Below are positions 48,657-57,148 of a DNA stretch of 64,000 bases, piece by piece. This DNA comes from Lacinutrix venerupis (GTDB taxonomy: Bacteria > Bacteroidota > Bacteroidia > Flavobacteriales > Flavobacteriaceae), in contig NZ_RCCH01000007.1 of assembly GCF_003663945.1 (NCBI RefSeq), positions 124,001 to 188,000 of the forward strand. Reading direction: 5' to 3'. Made by a program: the position numbers and the translations under genes. Position 1 is the stretch's first letter. Every line of letters begins with the position of its first letter. The notes beneath the pieces were generated by a model, which did no database searches, was not told the origin of the DNA, and saw nothing but the letters and a program-made list of their open reading frames with translations.

Positions 48657-50180
48657 TTATTGTTGGTTTTCGTAGAATGTAACTGTTCCACTATCTTCAT
48701 TAGATACTATTAGTAAATCTCTTCCGTTAGGACTATCTTCTGCAGAAACTACTAATAAACCTTCTGGCGCCTCATCTCCTGTATGAGATAATATTGTTAA
48801 GAATGTTGGTGCTGTTGGATTTGTAATATCATAAACCATAATTTGATCTGTTCTTTCTAACCCTACAAAAAGTAAGTAACGTTGGTTGCTCATATTTAAA
48901 ACAGCAACACTTTCTGGCTCTGCTCCTTTATCATCACTTCTACCATCTTCATCATTAAATTGGTTTGGCGTTAAAGCAAGTGTTTGTGAAGCAATGCTAT
49001 TTCCACTATCGTAAGCTAGTGTTCCGTTTGCATTCCATACACTAAAAGAACGCGCTCCATAACTGTATATCTCATCTAAATCGCCATCATTATCAATGTC
49101 ACCTAGAGTTGTTGTTGTTTTTAATCTTCCTAAATTTTCGTCGTTTAAATACTCTAACGAAGCTGGAAAAACAGTTTCATCTAAAATTAAGTCTTTAAGT
49201 CTTTCTTCTTCACTAAATCCATCATAATCTCTAGCATCACCTTCGTTTGCAGAAATTACATATTCTGTTCCTGCGATATTTACATATACTATTGCGTCTG
49301 GCTGGTAGATACCTTTAATTGGCCAATTTTTTAATTCTGTTACAGAATCATCGTCACTAGCATCTAATGAATTTTGTGGTAAACTATGATCTTTAAAACC
49401 TAATGGATAAATAGCTTCTATAGTCTTAGATGTTAAATTAACTTTTGCTATACCATTATTCTCTTGTAACGAAACCCACGCGTATTGAGAATCGTCTGAA
49501 ATAGCAATATATTCTGGTTCAACATCTGTTGCTAAATTAGCATTTGGTCCAAAAACTCTAAATCCTTGTGTTTTTAATGAAGCTTCTTGACTGTTAAATG
49601 CTGAAAAATCTAAAGTCGTTACAGAATCGTCGTTTAAGTCTATAATACTAACTGTTCCTAATGGATCTACAGTATAATCATCGTTTGGCTCTCCTTCGTT
49701 TGCAGAAACTATTACGTTTCCACTATTTGTAAAAGTTACCATATCTGGTAAAGCTCCAACCGTGTACTGGTTAATTAGTGTAGCATCTGCCGTATTGTAT
49801 ACTAATATTTTACCAGGATTTTGCTTAACATCTGCTTCTACTGCAATAGCTAATTTTCCATTTGAAACTGCCACACTATTTGGCGCTCCAAAGGCATTTA
49901 AATTTATTGAAGTTTCTTGTACAGGAGCATTTAAATCTGAAATGTTATAAATAGAAATCTCGTTAGTTTCTGTATTAGTAATAAATATTTTTTTTGTAAT
50001 TGCATCGTAGGCAGAGATTTCTGCAGATGCTGCTCCTCCAACATTTATTGTTGCCTTATGTTGAAAATTAACATCGGTATTAACAATTTCTTCTGGAATA
50101 TTTGTATTGTCATCATCATTTTGACATGCAAATGTTAAAAGCGCTAAACACGCAATCGTACTCTTGTTTAAAAATTTCAT
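48657..50180 (-). CDS. Choice-of-anchor I family lipoprotein, beta-propeller-like
   Basis: 507 residues. Lipoprotein signal with lipobox TFAC (Cys19), then a long beta-propeller-like domain typical of the choice-of-anchor I family: PNSVAVSNGKLAIAVE, VIVSANEGEPNDDYTVDPLG, YVISANEGDARDYDGFSEE, FVGLERTDQIMVYDI, and SNEDSGTVTFYE at the end. Acidic loops (DIDNDGDLDEI) suggest calcium binding. The family is often surface-attached or secreted; its function is not known, and alkaline-phosphatase-like relatives exist. Confidence 0.85.
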   Translation of the reverse strand: MKFLNKSTIACLALLTFACQNDDDNTNIPEEIVNTDVNFQHKATINVGGAASAEISAYDAITKKIFITNTETNEISIYNISDLNAPVQETSINLNAFGAPNSVAVSNGKLAIAVEADVKQNPGKILVYNTADATLINQYTVGALPDMVTFTNSGNVIVSANEGEPNDDYTVDPLGTVSIIDLNDDSVTTLDFSAFNSQEASLKTQGFRVFGPNANLATDVEPEYIAISDDSQYAWVSLQENNGIAKVNLTSKTIEAIYPLGFKDHSLPQNSLDASDDDSVTELKNWPIKGIYQPDAIVYVNIAGTEYVISANEGDARDYDGFSEEERLKDLILDETVFPASLEYLNDENLGRLKTTTTLGDIDNDGDLDEIYSYGARSFSVWNANGTLAYDSGNSIASQTLALTPNQFNDEDGRSDDKGAEPESVAVLNMSNQRYLLFVGLERTDQIMVYDITNPTAPTFLTILSHTGDEAPEGLLVVSAEDSPNGRDLLIVSNEDSGTVTFYENQQ

Positions 50181-50310
50181 TTTTTTGGTTTTTTGTTGAC
50201 ATCAAAAATGAAATTTTACCATTAACTAAACATTAATGCTAATTGAAGAAATAATTAGAATTTATTTAAAAAAACGACTAAAATTTAAGTAAACGTTACC
50301 TAAACTTTAA

Positions 50311-51192
50311 TTATTGGTTATAACCAAAACGTTTTAATTGACGTTGATCGCTTCTCCAATTCTTATTTACTTTTACATAAAGTTCTAAATGAATTTGCTT
50401 GCCAAAGAATTTTTCTAAATCTTTTCTTGCCTCTACTCCTACACGTTTTAAAGCAGAACCTTTGTGACCTATAATAATTCCTTTTTGTGTTTCGCGTTCT
50501 ACCATAATTACAGAACGAATTCTAATAATATTTTCTTCTTCAAAAAACTCTTCGGTATCAATTTCTACAGCATAAGGTATTTCCTTTTTGTAGTGCATTA
50601 ATATTTTTTCACGAATAGTTTCGTTTATAAAAAAGCGTTCTGGTTTATCTGTTAATTGATCTTTTGGGTAATATGGTGGAGATTCTGGAAGTAACTCTAT
50701 AATTTTATCGAAAACCTCTTTTACATTAAAGCCTTCTAATGCAGAAATGGCAATAATTTCGGCATTTGGCACTTTTTTTGCCCAAAGTTGTACTTGCTCT
50801 TCAAGTTGCTCTTGATTAGATTTATCTATTTTATTTAATAATAATAAAACAGGAATTTTAGCATTGGTAATTTTATTAAAAAAAGCTTCGTCTTTTAATT
50901 CCTTTTCACCAATTTCTACCATGTAAATAAGCAAATCTGCATCATCAAATGCCGATTTTACAAAATCCATCATAGAGGCTTGCAACTCGTAAGCCGGTTT
51001 TATAATTCCTGGTGTATCACTTAATACAACCTGAAAATTTTCACCATTTACAATACCTAATATTCTATGTCTTGTTGTTTGCGCCTTAGACGTGATAATA
51101 GATAATTTTTCACCTACAAAGGCATTCATTAATGTTGATTTGCCAACGTTTGGATTACCTATAATATTTACAAAACCTGCTTTATGACTCAT
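50311..51192 (-). CDS. era: GTPase Era
   Basis: 293 residues. GTPase domain with GNPNVGKSTLMN, TTRHRILG, DTPGIIKPAYE and LLNKIDKS, followed by a C-terminal KH domain (about 200-290: IRSVIMVERETQKGIIIGHK, GVEARKDLEKFFGKQIHLEL). Acts in 16S rRNA maturation and 30S assembly. The -7 box of its promoter overlaps the stop codon of the upstream methyltransferase gene. Confidence 0.97.
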   Translation of the reverse strand: MSHKAGFVNIIGNPNVGKSTLMNAFVGEKLSIITSKAQTTRHRILGIVNGENFQVVLSDTPGIIKPAYELQASMMDFVKSAFDDADLLIYMVEIGEKELKDEAFFNKITNAKIPVLLLLNKIDKSNQEQLEEQVQLWAKKVPNAEIIAISALEGFNVKEVFDKIIELLPESPPYYPKDQLTDKPERFFINETIREKILMHYKKEIPYAVEIDTEEFFEEENIIRIRSVIMVERETQKGIIIGHKGSALKRVGVEARKDLEKFFGKQIHLELYVKVNKNWRSDQRQLKRFGYNQ

Positions 51193-51214
51193 AATAATCT
51201 TATTTAGTACACTG

Positions 51215-51222
51215 CAAAGTTA
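51215..51222 (-). promoter_or_regulatory. -7 promoter element of era
   Basis: TAACTTTG on the minus strand matches TAnnTTTG, 22 bases before the era ATG; it includes the stop codon of the TrmH-family gene. Confidence 0.45.
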
Positions 51223-51678
51223 CGACCTTGGTTTATTTATTCCTCTATCGTAAAGCACAATACTTCCTGCAACCGATACATTTAAACTTAATTCACTCTT
51301 AAATTTAACTAAATGGTGTGATTTCTCTATAGCTTGCTTAGATAAACCATGATCTTCTGCTCCTAATAAATATACACAACGTCTTGGATGATTAAAAGTT
51401 TCTAAATCTACAGCTTCATCTGTTAATTCCACACCTACTAATCTTGCACCTTTTGGTAAGTGGCTATAAAACTCATCAAAATTTTCGTAATGAAAGTAAG
51501 GCATAGATTTTACTGCATTATGCGTATCGCAAGCTTGTTTTGCATAACGATTTCCAATAGTAAATATAAAACTTGCTCCTAAATTTTGAGCTGACCTCCA
51601 TAATACACCAAGATTTTCTGGTGTTTTACCGTTTTGTATTCCAATACCAAAAAACTCATTTTTGAAGTTATCTATCAT
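51220..51678 (-). CDS. TrmH/SpoU-family RNA 2'-O-methyltransferase
   Basis: 152 residues, a minimal SPOUT methyltransferase with the three family motifs: KTPENLGVLWRSAQNLGAS, CVYLLGAEDHGLSK and LSLNVSVAGSIVLYDR. The deep-knot SAM site is intact. It has no extra RNA-binding domain. The substrate (tRNA or rRNA position) cannot be told. The ATG follows a promoter box by 4 bases, so the transcript may be leaderless. Confidence 0.88.
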   Translation of the reverse strand: MIDNFKNEFFGIGIQNGKTPENLGVLWRSAQNLGASFIFTIGNRYAKQACDTHNAVKSMPYFHYENFDEFYSHLPKGARLVGVELTDEAVDLETFNHPRRCVYLLGAEDHGLSKQAIEKSHHLVKFKSELSLNVSVAGSIVLYDRGINKPRS

Positions 51679-51682
51679 ATTG

Positions 51683-51690
51683 CAAAAATA
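51683..51690 (-). promoter_or_regulatory. -7 promoter element of the TrmH-family gene
   Basis: TATTTTTG on the minus strand, 4 bases before the ATG. Transcription would start at or next to the start codon. Confidence 0.45.
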
Positions 51691-51851
51691 ATAAAGTTAG
51701 ATAATGTAAATTATAATTCCTTTAGTTTTGTTAAAATACACTTATAGTTTATTGGTTCAATTTATCTTTACTTTTTTATAAAATAATTGAAAGCTATTTA
51801 TTTTAACTTCGACCAAGATTAGAAGTTTTCAATTAAAAAACAAAAACTATA

Positions 51852-52667
51852 ATGTCATCACTTAAAATTGTTTTAATCTCTTGCTGTATATTACTATTTT
51901 TTTCTTGTAAGCAAAATAAATCAAATGCTATAAAAGACAGCAATAATAGTACTGATACTGTAAGCACTGTTACTCTTTCAAAATCACAAAAAATATTAAA
52001 TAAAACAATTGCCGCTCATGGTGGTGATTTATACAACACAGCACATTATTCTTTCATTTTTAGAGGCAATACTTATAGTTTTAAAAACACTGTTAATGGT
52101 TATGAGTATTGGAAAGAAACTAAAACTGATAGTAATTTAATTCAAGATTACTTAAAAAATGATAAATTTTCTAGAACTACATTTAACGAGAGTAATAAAG
52201 GAGAATGGGTAGATTTATCTGAAAAGGAAATTAAAAGCGCCAAAGGTGCAATAAATTCGGTTATTTATTTTGCAACATTACCACATAAATTAAATGACAA
52301 AGCTGTAAATTCTAAATACGTTGAAAGCACATCTATTAAAAATAAAAATTACGATGTTATTGAAATAACATTTAACAAAGAAGGTGGTGGCGAAGACCAT
52401 GATGATGAGTTTTATTACTGGATAAATAAAGACACAAATAAAATTGATTATTTAGCTTATAACTATACGGTAAACAAAGGCGGCGTTCGTTTTAGAAGCG
52501 CATACAACCGTAGCGTTGTAGACGGTATAACTTTTCAAGATTACATAAATTATAAAGTAGAAACAGGAACACCTTTAAAAGATTTACCAACACTTTATGA
52601 AGCTGAAGAATTAAAAGAACTTTCAAAAATTAAAACTGAAAATATTATTAACTTAAACAAAAACTAA
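51852..52667 (+). CDS. Lipoprotein of the DUF6503 type
   Basis: 271 residues. Lipobox FFSC (Cys19), then a single domain resembling LolA/MucB-like beta structures of the DUF6503 group: LNKTIAAHGGDLYNTAHYSF, FYYWINKDTNKIDYLAYNYT, and GITFQDYINYKVE. The AHGG opening is characteristic. Function unknown. It is followed after one base by the DUF2911 gene and is probably co-transcribed with it. Confidence 0.8.
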   Translation: MSSLKIVLISCCILLFFSCKQNKSNAIKDSNNSTDTVSTVTLSKSQKILNKTIAAHGGDLYNTAHYSFIFRGNTYSFKNTVNGYEYWKETKTDSNLIQDYLKNDKFSRTTFNESNKGEWVDLSEKEIKSAKGAINSVIYFATLPHKLNDKAVNSKYVESTSIKNKNYDVIEITFNKEGGGEDHDDEFYYWINKDTNKIDYLAYNYTVNKGGVRFRSAYNRSVVDGITFQDYINYKVETGTPLKDLPTLYEAEELKELSKIKTENIINLNKN

Positions 52668-52668
52668 A

Positions 52669-53244
52669 ATGAAAAAATTACTATTTCTTATTGCAATTGC
52701 ACTTATAGGAACAACTGCAAACGCACAAAAATTCTCGAAAATGGACAAGAGCCCAATGGATCGTGCTTATTTTCCAGCTGGCGCTCCACATAGAACTTTT
52801 GAAAAAGATGTTGCTAAACAAAAAGCTTTAACACCACAAATTAGAGTAACTTATTCTCGTCCTGAAAAAAAAGGAAGAGATATTTTTGGAGGCCTATTAA
52901 AATATGGTGAAGCATGGAGAGTTGGTGCAAACGAATCTACCGAAATATTATTTGAAAATGATGTTGTTTTTGGAGGAAAAGATATTAAAGCTGGGCGTTA
53001 CACTATAATTATTATTCCTACAGAAAAAGAATGGACATTAAATTTAAATACAGATTTAGATGGTTGGGGAAATTATGGTTATGATGCTACAAAAAACATT
53101 GCAAGCGTTACCGCACCTGTAAGTAAAAGCGACAAAGAGATTGAAAATTTATCTATTGCGTTATACGAGGCAGCACCTAAAACTGTACATTTAAAAATTG
53201 GTTGGGATAACACAGTTGCCGAATTTCCAATTACATTAAAATAA
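52669..53244 (+). CDS. DUF2911 domain exported protein
   Basis: 191 residues. Sec signal peptide (1-19, ending TANAQ), then a DUF2911 domain: MDRAYFPAGAP, IRVTYSRPEKKGRDIFGGLL, YGEAWRVGANESTEILF, KAGRYTIIIIPTEKEWTL and the late LKIGWDNTVAEFPI. The family is widespread in Bacteroidota and its function is unknown. A strong terminator follows. Confidence 0.9.
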   Translation: MKKLLFLIAIALIGTTANAQKFSKMDKSPMDRAYFPAGAPHRTFEKDVAKQKALTPQIRVTYSRPEKKGRDIFGGLLKYGEAWRVGANESTEILFENDVVFGGKDIKAGRYTIIIIPTEKEWTLNLNTDLDGWGNYGYDATKNIASVTAPVSKSDKEIENLSIALYEAAPKTVHLKIGWDNTVAEFPITLK

Positions 53245-53260
53245 ATAATAAACTTTTTAT

Positions 53261-53296
53261 AAAAAAGGCTTCCAAAACAGGAAGCCTTTTTTTTAT
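53261..53296. terminator. Bidirectional intrinsic terminator
   Basis: 13-bp arms AAAAAAGGCTTCC and complement, 6-base loop, T/A runs on both sides. It ends the DUF2911 gene (+) and the DUF4136 gene (-), whose stop codon lies in the T tract end. Confidence 0.9.
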
Positions 53297-53817
53297 TTTA
53301 TATCTGGTGGATAACCTTCCAAAACTTTATTAACTATAGCTTTAAATCGTGCCTCCCGTTTTTCTGGATTTTGGTTTTGTTTAAAAGAACTCTCGCTTAT
53401 AGCTTGCCAAAATAAACCAGTTTTATTTTCATCTACAAACTCAATTGTAATTTGCCTGTTAATACTAGATTGACCTACAGGAATACCAACCGAAATACCT
53501 CCACCAAAACCACGATTACCTCCACCAACTCCTACTCCAACATTATTTCTCGATGCTTCTTGAAACTCATTACTTTTAATATCTATATAAAAACTTGCGT
53601 TTTGCGTTTTAACCAATCCCATTTCGTTTAATTTATAATCTAACGCAGCTATTAATCTTTTTTCATCTAATTCATTTAAACCAGATTCTATATTACTAAA
53701 AAAATTATACGTTTTATATTCATTAAAATTTGTAGTTTTCTCGTAATCGTAATTAACGTAAATTGGCGCACAAGAAGCTAAACAAAGTATTAAAGCAAAA
53801 TATTTAAATATCTTCAT
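53293..53817 (-). CDS. DUF4136 lipoprotein
   Basis: 174 residues. Lipobox CLASC (Cys16), then the DUF4136 pattern: NFNEYKTYNFF, LIAALDYKLNEMGLV, a Gly-rich segment (about 94-115, VGVGVGGGNRGFGGGISVG) and ENKTGLFWQAISESSF. Function unknown; family members are small periplasmic or outer-membrane lipoproteins. Confidence 0.88.
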   Translation of the reverse strand: MKIFKYFALILCLASCAPIYVNYDYEKTTNFNEYKTYNFFSNIESGLNELDEKRLIAALDYKLNEMGLVKTQNASFYIDIKSNEFQEASRNNVGVGVGGGNRGFGGGISVGIPVGQSSINRQITIEFVDENKTGLFWQAISESSFKQNQNPEKREARFKAIVNKVLEGYPPDIK

Positions 53818-53901
53818 AATTATTTTTTTGTTTAAAGTTAATTAAAAAAAAGACCATTTTTTAAATCTTGAAATCAATTCTTATTTTGATAATTAAAATA
53901 A

Positions 53902-53923
53902 TATTTAGATATTTGTCTAAATA
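53902..53923. promoter_or_regulatory. Operator-like inverted repeat upstream of the ArsR-type gene
   Basis: TATTTAGA, 6 bases, TCTAAATA: perfect 8-bp arms, ending 8 bases before the ATG at 53932. The spacer is TATTTG, which overlaps the expected promoter region. Fits autoregulation by the ArsR-type protein. Confidence 0.65.
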
Positions 53924-53931
53924 CCTAAATA

Positions 53932-54186
53932 ATGAATCTTTTATTTAAAGCTTTAAATGATGATACCAGAAGACAAATTTTGGAATTATTAAAAGAAAAA
54001 GACAGAACTGCTGGCGAAATTGCAGATGCCTTTAACATCTCTAAACCTAGTATTTCGCACCATTTAGATATTTTAAAAAGAGCCGATTTAGTAAGCAGCA
54101 AAAAAAAAGGGCAATTTGTTGAATACTCTATTAACACAAGTATTTTAGAAGATGTTTTGCAATGGATAATTACTTTAAAAAAATAA
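53932..54186 (+). CDS. ArsR/SdpR-type transcriptional repressor
   Basis: 84 residues: winged HTH only (LFKALNDDTRRQILELLKEK, then GEIADAFNISKPSISHHLDI). No metal-binding cysteines, so it is not a classical metal sensor. It is followed after 4 bases by an SdpI-like membrane protein, the same arrangement as sdpR-sdpI of Bacillus subtilis, where SdpI captures the repressor at the membrane. That mechanism here is inferred. Confidence 0.88.
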   Translation: MNLLFKALNDDTRRQILELLKEKDRTAGEIADAFNISKPSISHHLDILKRADLVSSKKKGQFVEYSINTSILEDVLQWIITLKK

Positions 54187-54190
54187 AATT

Positions 54191-54835
54191 ATGTATCTAA
54201 AAAAAGAACTACCAATAATATTAATTGTTTTAATTCCTTTTATCTATTTAGCATTTATATGGAATGTTTTACCAGAACAAGTTCCAATACACTGGAATGC
54301 AAATGGAGAGATTGATGGTTGGGGTAGCAAAGCTACTTTACTCATTATTCCTTTTATACTACCTGTTTTAATTTATGTAATATTAAGCCTTGTTCCTAAA
54401 ATAGATCCAAAGCAAAAAATAGAAGCAACTAGTAAAAAATTCTATAACATAAAACTTCTTCTTACGCTTTTCATGTCGATACTTGCACTATTTATTTTAT
54501 ACAGTTCCAAAAGTCAATCTTTTACAAACCCAAACATTATAATAATGTTAATAGGTTTACTTTATGTTATTTTAGGAAATTACATGAAAACTATTAAGAC
54601 CAATTACTTTATTGGTATACGCACACCATGGACTTTAGAAAACGATATTGTTTGGAAAAAGACACATAAACTAGCTGGTAAATATTGGTTTATTGGCGTC
54701 CTATTAGTTATACTTCTTGGTTTTATTTTAGAACCAAAACCAAACATGGTAAGCTTTATAATTATAACAACAATTATAACCATAATACCTGTTGTATATT
54801 CTTATGTTATTTTTAAACAGTTAAAAACAAACTAG
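54191..54835 (+). CDS. SdpI-like membrane protein
   Basis: 214 residues with about six membrane segments. The N-terminal DUF1648 motif [21 protein letters not shown] (about 28-48) and the SdpI signature [20 protein letters not shown] with [16 protein letters not shown] are clear. In B. subtilis SdpI gives immunity to the SdpC toxin and signals to SdpR. No SdpC-like toxin is in the window, so this may protect against a toxin made elsewhere or serve another function. It overlaps obg convergently by 4 bases. Confidence 0.88.
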   Translation: MYLKKELPIILIVLIPFIYLAFIWNVLPEQVPIHWNANGEIDGWGSKATLLIIPFILPVLIYVILSLVPKIDPKQKIEATSKKFYNIKLLLTLFMSILALFILYSSKSQSFTNPNIIIMLIGLLYVILGNYMKTIKTNYFIGIRTPWTLENDIVWKKTHKLAGKYWFIGVLLVILLGFILEPKPNMVSFIIITTIITIIPVVYSYVIFKQLKTN

Positions 54836-55830
54836 CTATTAAGTGCTTGCCAAAGCAAATCTTTAAGCTCCATTAATCCTTGTTGTGCTACACTAGAAAT
54901 AAACACATAAGGAATTGGTAAATTATTATCTAATTCTTCTTTTAATTCGGCTTGTAATTCGTCATCTAGCATATCAGACTTCGAGATAGCAATAAATCTA
55001 TCTTTATCTAACATTTCTGGATTATAACGACGTAACTCATCTAATAAAATATCATATTGCTTTTTAATATCTGGTGCATCTGCAGGAATTAAAAATAATA
55101 AAATAGAGTTACGTTCTATATGGCGTAAAAAGTAATAACCAAGACCTTTTCCTTCGGCTGCACCTTCAATAATACCAGGAATATCTGCCATTATAAAACT
55201 TTGGAAATCACGATGTTTTACAATACCTAAATTAGGTTTTAATGTAGTAAACTCGTAATCTGCAATTTTAGGTTTAGCAGAAGTTATTACAGATAGTAAT
55301 GTAGATTTTCCTGCATTTGGAAACCCAACCAGTCCTACATCTGCAAGCAACTTAAGTTCTAAAGTAATATCCTTTTGCTCCATAGGAATCCCAGGTTGTG
55401 CGTAACGTGGTGTTTGGTTTGTAGAACTTTTAAAATGCCAATTTCCACGGCCTCCTTTTCCTCCTTGAGCTACAATTTTCTCTTCTCCATCTTTTGTAAT
55501 TTCAAAAAGAACTTCATTTGTTTCGGTATCACGAACAACTGTTCCAAGAGGCACTTCTACATACATATCTTCTCCATCGGCTCCTGTACTTCTTCCACTA
55601 CTTCCATTACCTCCGTGTCCAGCACGAATATGCCTTTTAAATTTTAAATGTATTAATGTCCAAAGATTAGAGTTTCCTCTTAAAATTACGTGTCCTCCAC
55701 GTCCTCCATCTCCACCATCTGGTCCGCCTTTTGCTAAATATTTTTCGCGATGCAAGTGCGTAGAACCTTGACCTCCCTTTCCAGAGGTAACATGCATTTT
55801 AACGTAGTCTACAAAATTTCCTTCAGTCAT
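54832..55830 (-). CDS. obg: Obg family GTPase
   Basis: 332 residues. Glycine-rich OBG domain (about 5-160: [29 protein letters not shown]) and a GTPase domain (about 160-332: [36 protein letters not shown]). No C-terminal TGS-like extension, as is usual in Bacteroidota. Involved in 50S assembly and stress response. A palindrome, TTTTCGCT/AGCGAAAA, lies just upstream of the ATG. Confidence 0.96.
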   Translation of the reverse strand: MTEGNFVDYVKMHVTSGKGGQGSTHLHREKYLAKGGPDGGDGGRGGHVILRGNSNLWTLIHLKFKRHIRAGHGGNGSSGRSTGADGEDMYVEVPLGTVVRDTETNEVLFEITKDGEEKIVAQGGKGGRGNWHFKSSTNQTPRYAQPGIPMEQKDITLELKLLADVGLVGFPNAGKSTLLSVITSAKPKIADYEFTTLKPNLGIVKHRDFQSFIMADIPGIIEGAAEGKGLGYYFLRHIERNSILLFLIPADAPDIKKQYDILLDELRRYNPEMLDKDRFIAISKSDMLDDELQAELKEELDNNLPIPYVFISSVAQQGLMELKDLLWQALNS

Positions 55831-55836
55831 TTTTCC

Positions 55837-55854
55837 TTTTCGCTAAAGCGAAAA
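55837..55854 (-). promoter_or_regulatory. Palindrome upstream of obg
   Basis: TTTTCGCTAAAGCGAAAA, perfect 8-bp arms with a 2-base centre, six bases before the obg ATG. It could form an mRNA hairpin over the translation start or serve as a protein site. Confidence 0.4.
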
Positions 55855-55889
55855 TATTTTTTAATTAAAATATATTTTTTTAAAAAGAA

Positions 55890-56999
55890 TTAAAGTGCAT
55901 CAATTGTATTACATAAACGTTTAGTAATATCTTTAATATCACCAAAACCATCTACTCCAAAATATTTATCTTGAGCTGTGTAATAATCTTTTAAGATGGC
56001 TGTTTTTTTATAATATTCTTTAATTCTATTTCTAATTACAGTTTCGTTAGCATCATCTTTTCTTCCGCTAGATTTTCCGCGCTCAAGAAGTCTTTCAACT
56101 AATACCTCATCTTCAACTTCTAAAGCAATCATGGCATTAATTTGCGAATCTTTGCTTTCCATTAATTTATCTAAAGCTTCGGCTTGTGCATTAGTTCTAG
56201 GAAAACCATCAAAAATAAATCCATTAGCTCCGGCATTTTTTTCTACCTCAGCATTTAACATATCTATAGTTACTTGATCTGGCACTAATTCTCCTTTATC
56301 TATAAAAGATTTTGCTAAAGTACCTAAAGCTGTTTCGTTTTTAATATTAAATCTAAATACATCTCCTGTAGAAATGTGTACTAAATTATATTTCTCTTTT
56401 AAAAAATTAGCTTGTGTGCCTTTACCTGCTCCAGGAGGACCAAATAATACTAAATTAGTCATGTGTTGTGTTATTTTTAATTGATATACTTCTGGTAAAT
56501 CTCTTCCTAATCCATCATAATCTAAGCCATAGCCAACAATAAATTTATTAGGAATTTCTATACCAACGTAATGTAGTTTAAAGTCTTTTTTATAAGCTTC
56601 TGGTTTATAGAACAGTGTCGCAATTAATAACTGCTTTACATTTTCATTTTTAAAAATACGATGTATCTCGTGTAGCGTTTTACCTGAATCTATTATATCT
56701 TCAAGTATTACTACGGTTCTATTTGTTAAATCTTGAGTTAAACCAATTAGACGTTGGATATCGTCTGAAGATTTTACTCCCTCATAAGAAGCCAATTTAA
56801 TAAAAGTGACTTCGCAAGCTTTTGGATATTTTTTCACAAAATCGCTAACTAACATAAAAGAACCGTTTAAAACTCCAACAAAAACAGGAATCTCATCACC
56901 TAAATCTTTCGCAAGTTCACTAGCCATTTTAGCAACAGCCACATCTATCTGCTTAGCAGAAATAAAAGGCTTAAAATATTTATCGTGTAACTTAATCAT
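55890..56999 (-). CDS. hpt-adk: Fused hypoxanthine phosphoribosyltransferase-adenylate kinase
   Basis: 369 residues. Residues 1-177 are HPRT (VGVLNGSFMLVSDF, then the PRPP loop VVILEDIIDSGKTLHEI). Residues 180-369 are adenylate kinase (P-loop GPPGAGKGT 187-195, STGDVFR, FDGFPRT, short LID ERGKSSGRKDDANE). There is no stop or frame change between them. Met180 (56460-56462) opens the kinase half as MTNLVLFGPPG, so a separate kinase could also be made from an internal start. The fusion joins purine salvage with AMP phosphorylation. A Flavobacterial fusion of this type is familiar. Confidence 0.94.
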   Translation of the reverse strand: MIKLHDKYFKPFISAKQIDVAVAKMASELAKDLGDEIPVFVGVLNGSFMLVSDFVKKYPKACEVTFIKLASYEGVKSSDDIQRLIGLTQDLTNRTVVILEDIIDSGKTLHEIHRIFKNENVKQLLIATLFYKPEAYKKDFKLHYVGIEIPNKFIVGYGLDYDGLGRDLPEVYQLKITQHMTNLVLFGPPGAGKGTQANFLKEKYNLVHISTGDVFRFNIKNETALGTLAKSFIDKGELVPDQVTIDMLNAEVEKNAGANGFIFDGFPRTNAQAEALDKLMESKDSQINAMIALEVEDEVLVERLLERGKSSGRKDDANETVIRNRIKEYYKKTAILKDYYTAQDKYFGVDGFGDIKDITKRLCNTIDAL

Positions 57000-57021
57000 T
57001 ATATTAGTTTTGTAAAAGTGG

Positions 57022-57029
57022 CAAAGATA
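57022..57029 (-). promoter_or_regulatory. -7 promoter element of hpt-adk
   Basis: TATCTTTG on the minus strand matches TAnnTTTG, 22 bases before the ATG. Confidence 0.5.
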
Positions 57030-57094
57030 CGTATTTGTTACATGAAATACGATTATTGCTCCAAAATATTAGAGGTCTTTTGCATTATAAAATG

Positions 57095-57102
57095 TATTTT
57101 TG
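57095..57102 (+). promoter_or_regulatory. -7 promoter element of purK-purE
   Basis: TATTTTTG matches TAnnTTTG, 46 bases before the purK ATG. It is divergent from the hpt-adk box, so both purine loci share this 149-base region. Confidence 0.5.
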
Positions 57103-57148
57103 TGATATTATTTTTAACTAAAAAGATTACCACTTTTGTAACAACACA

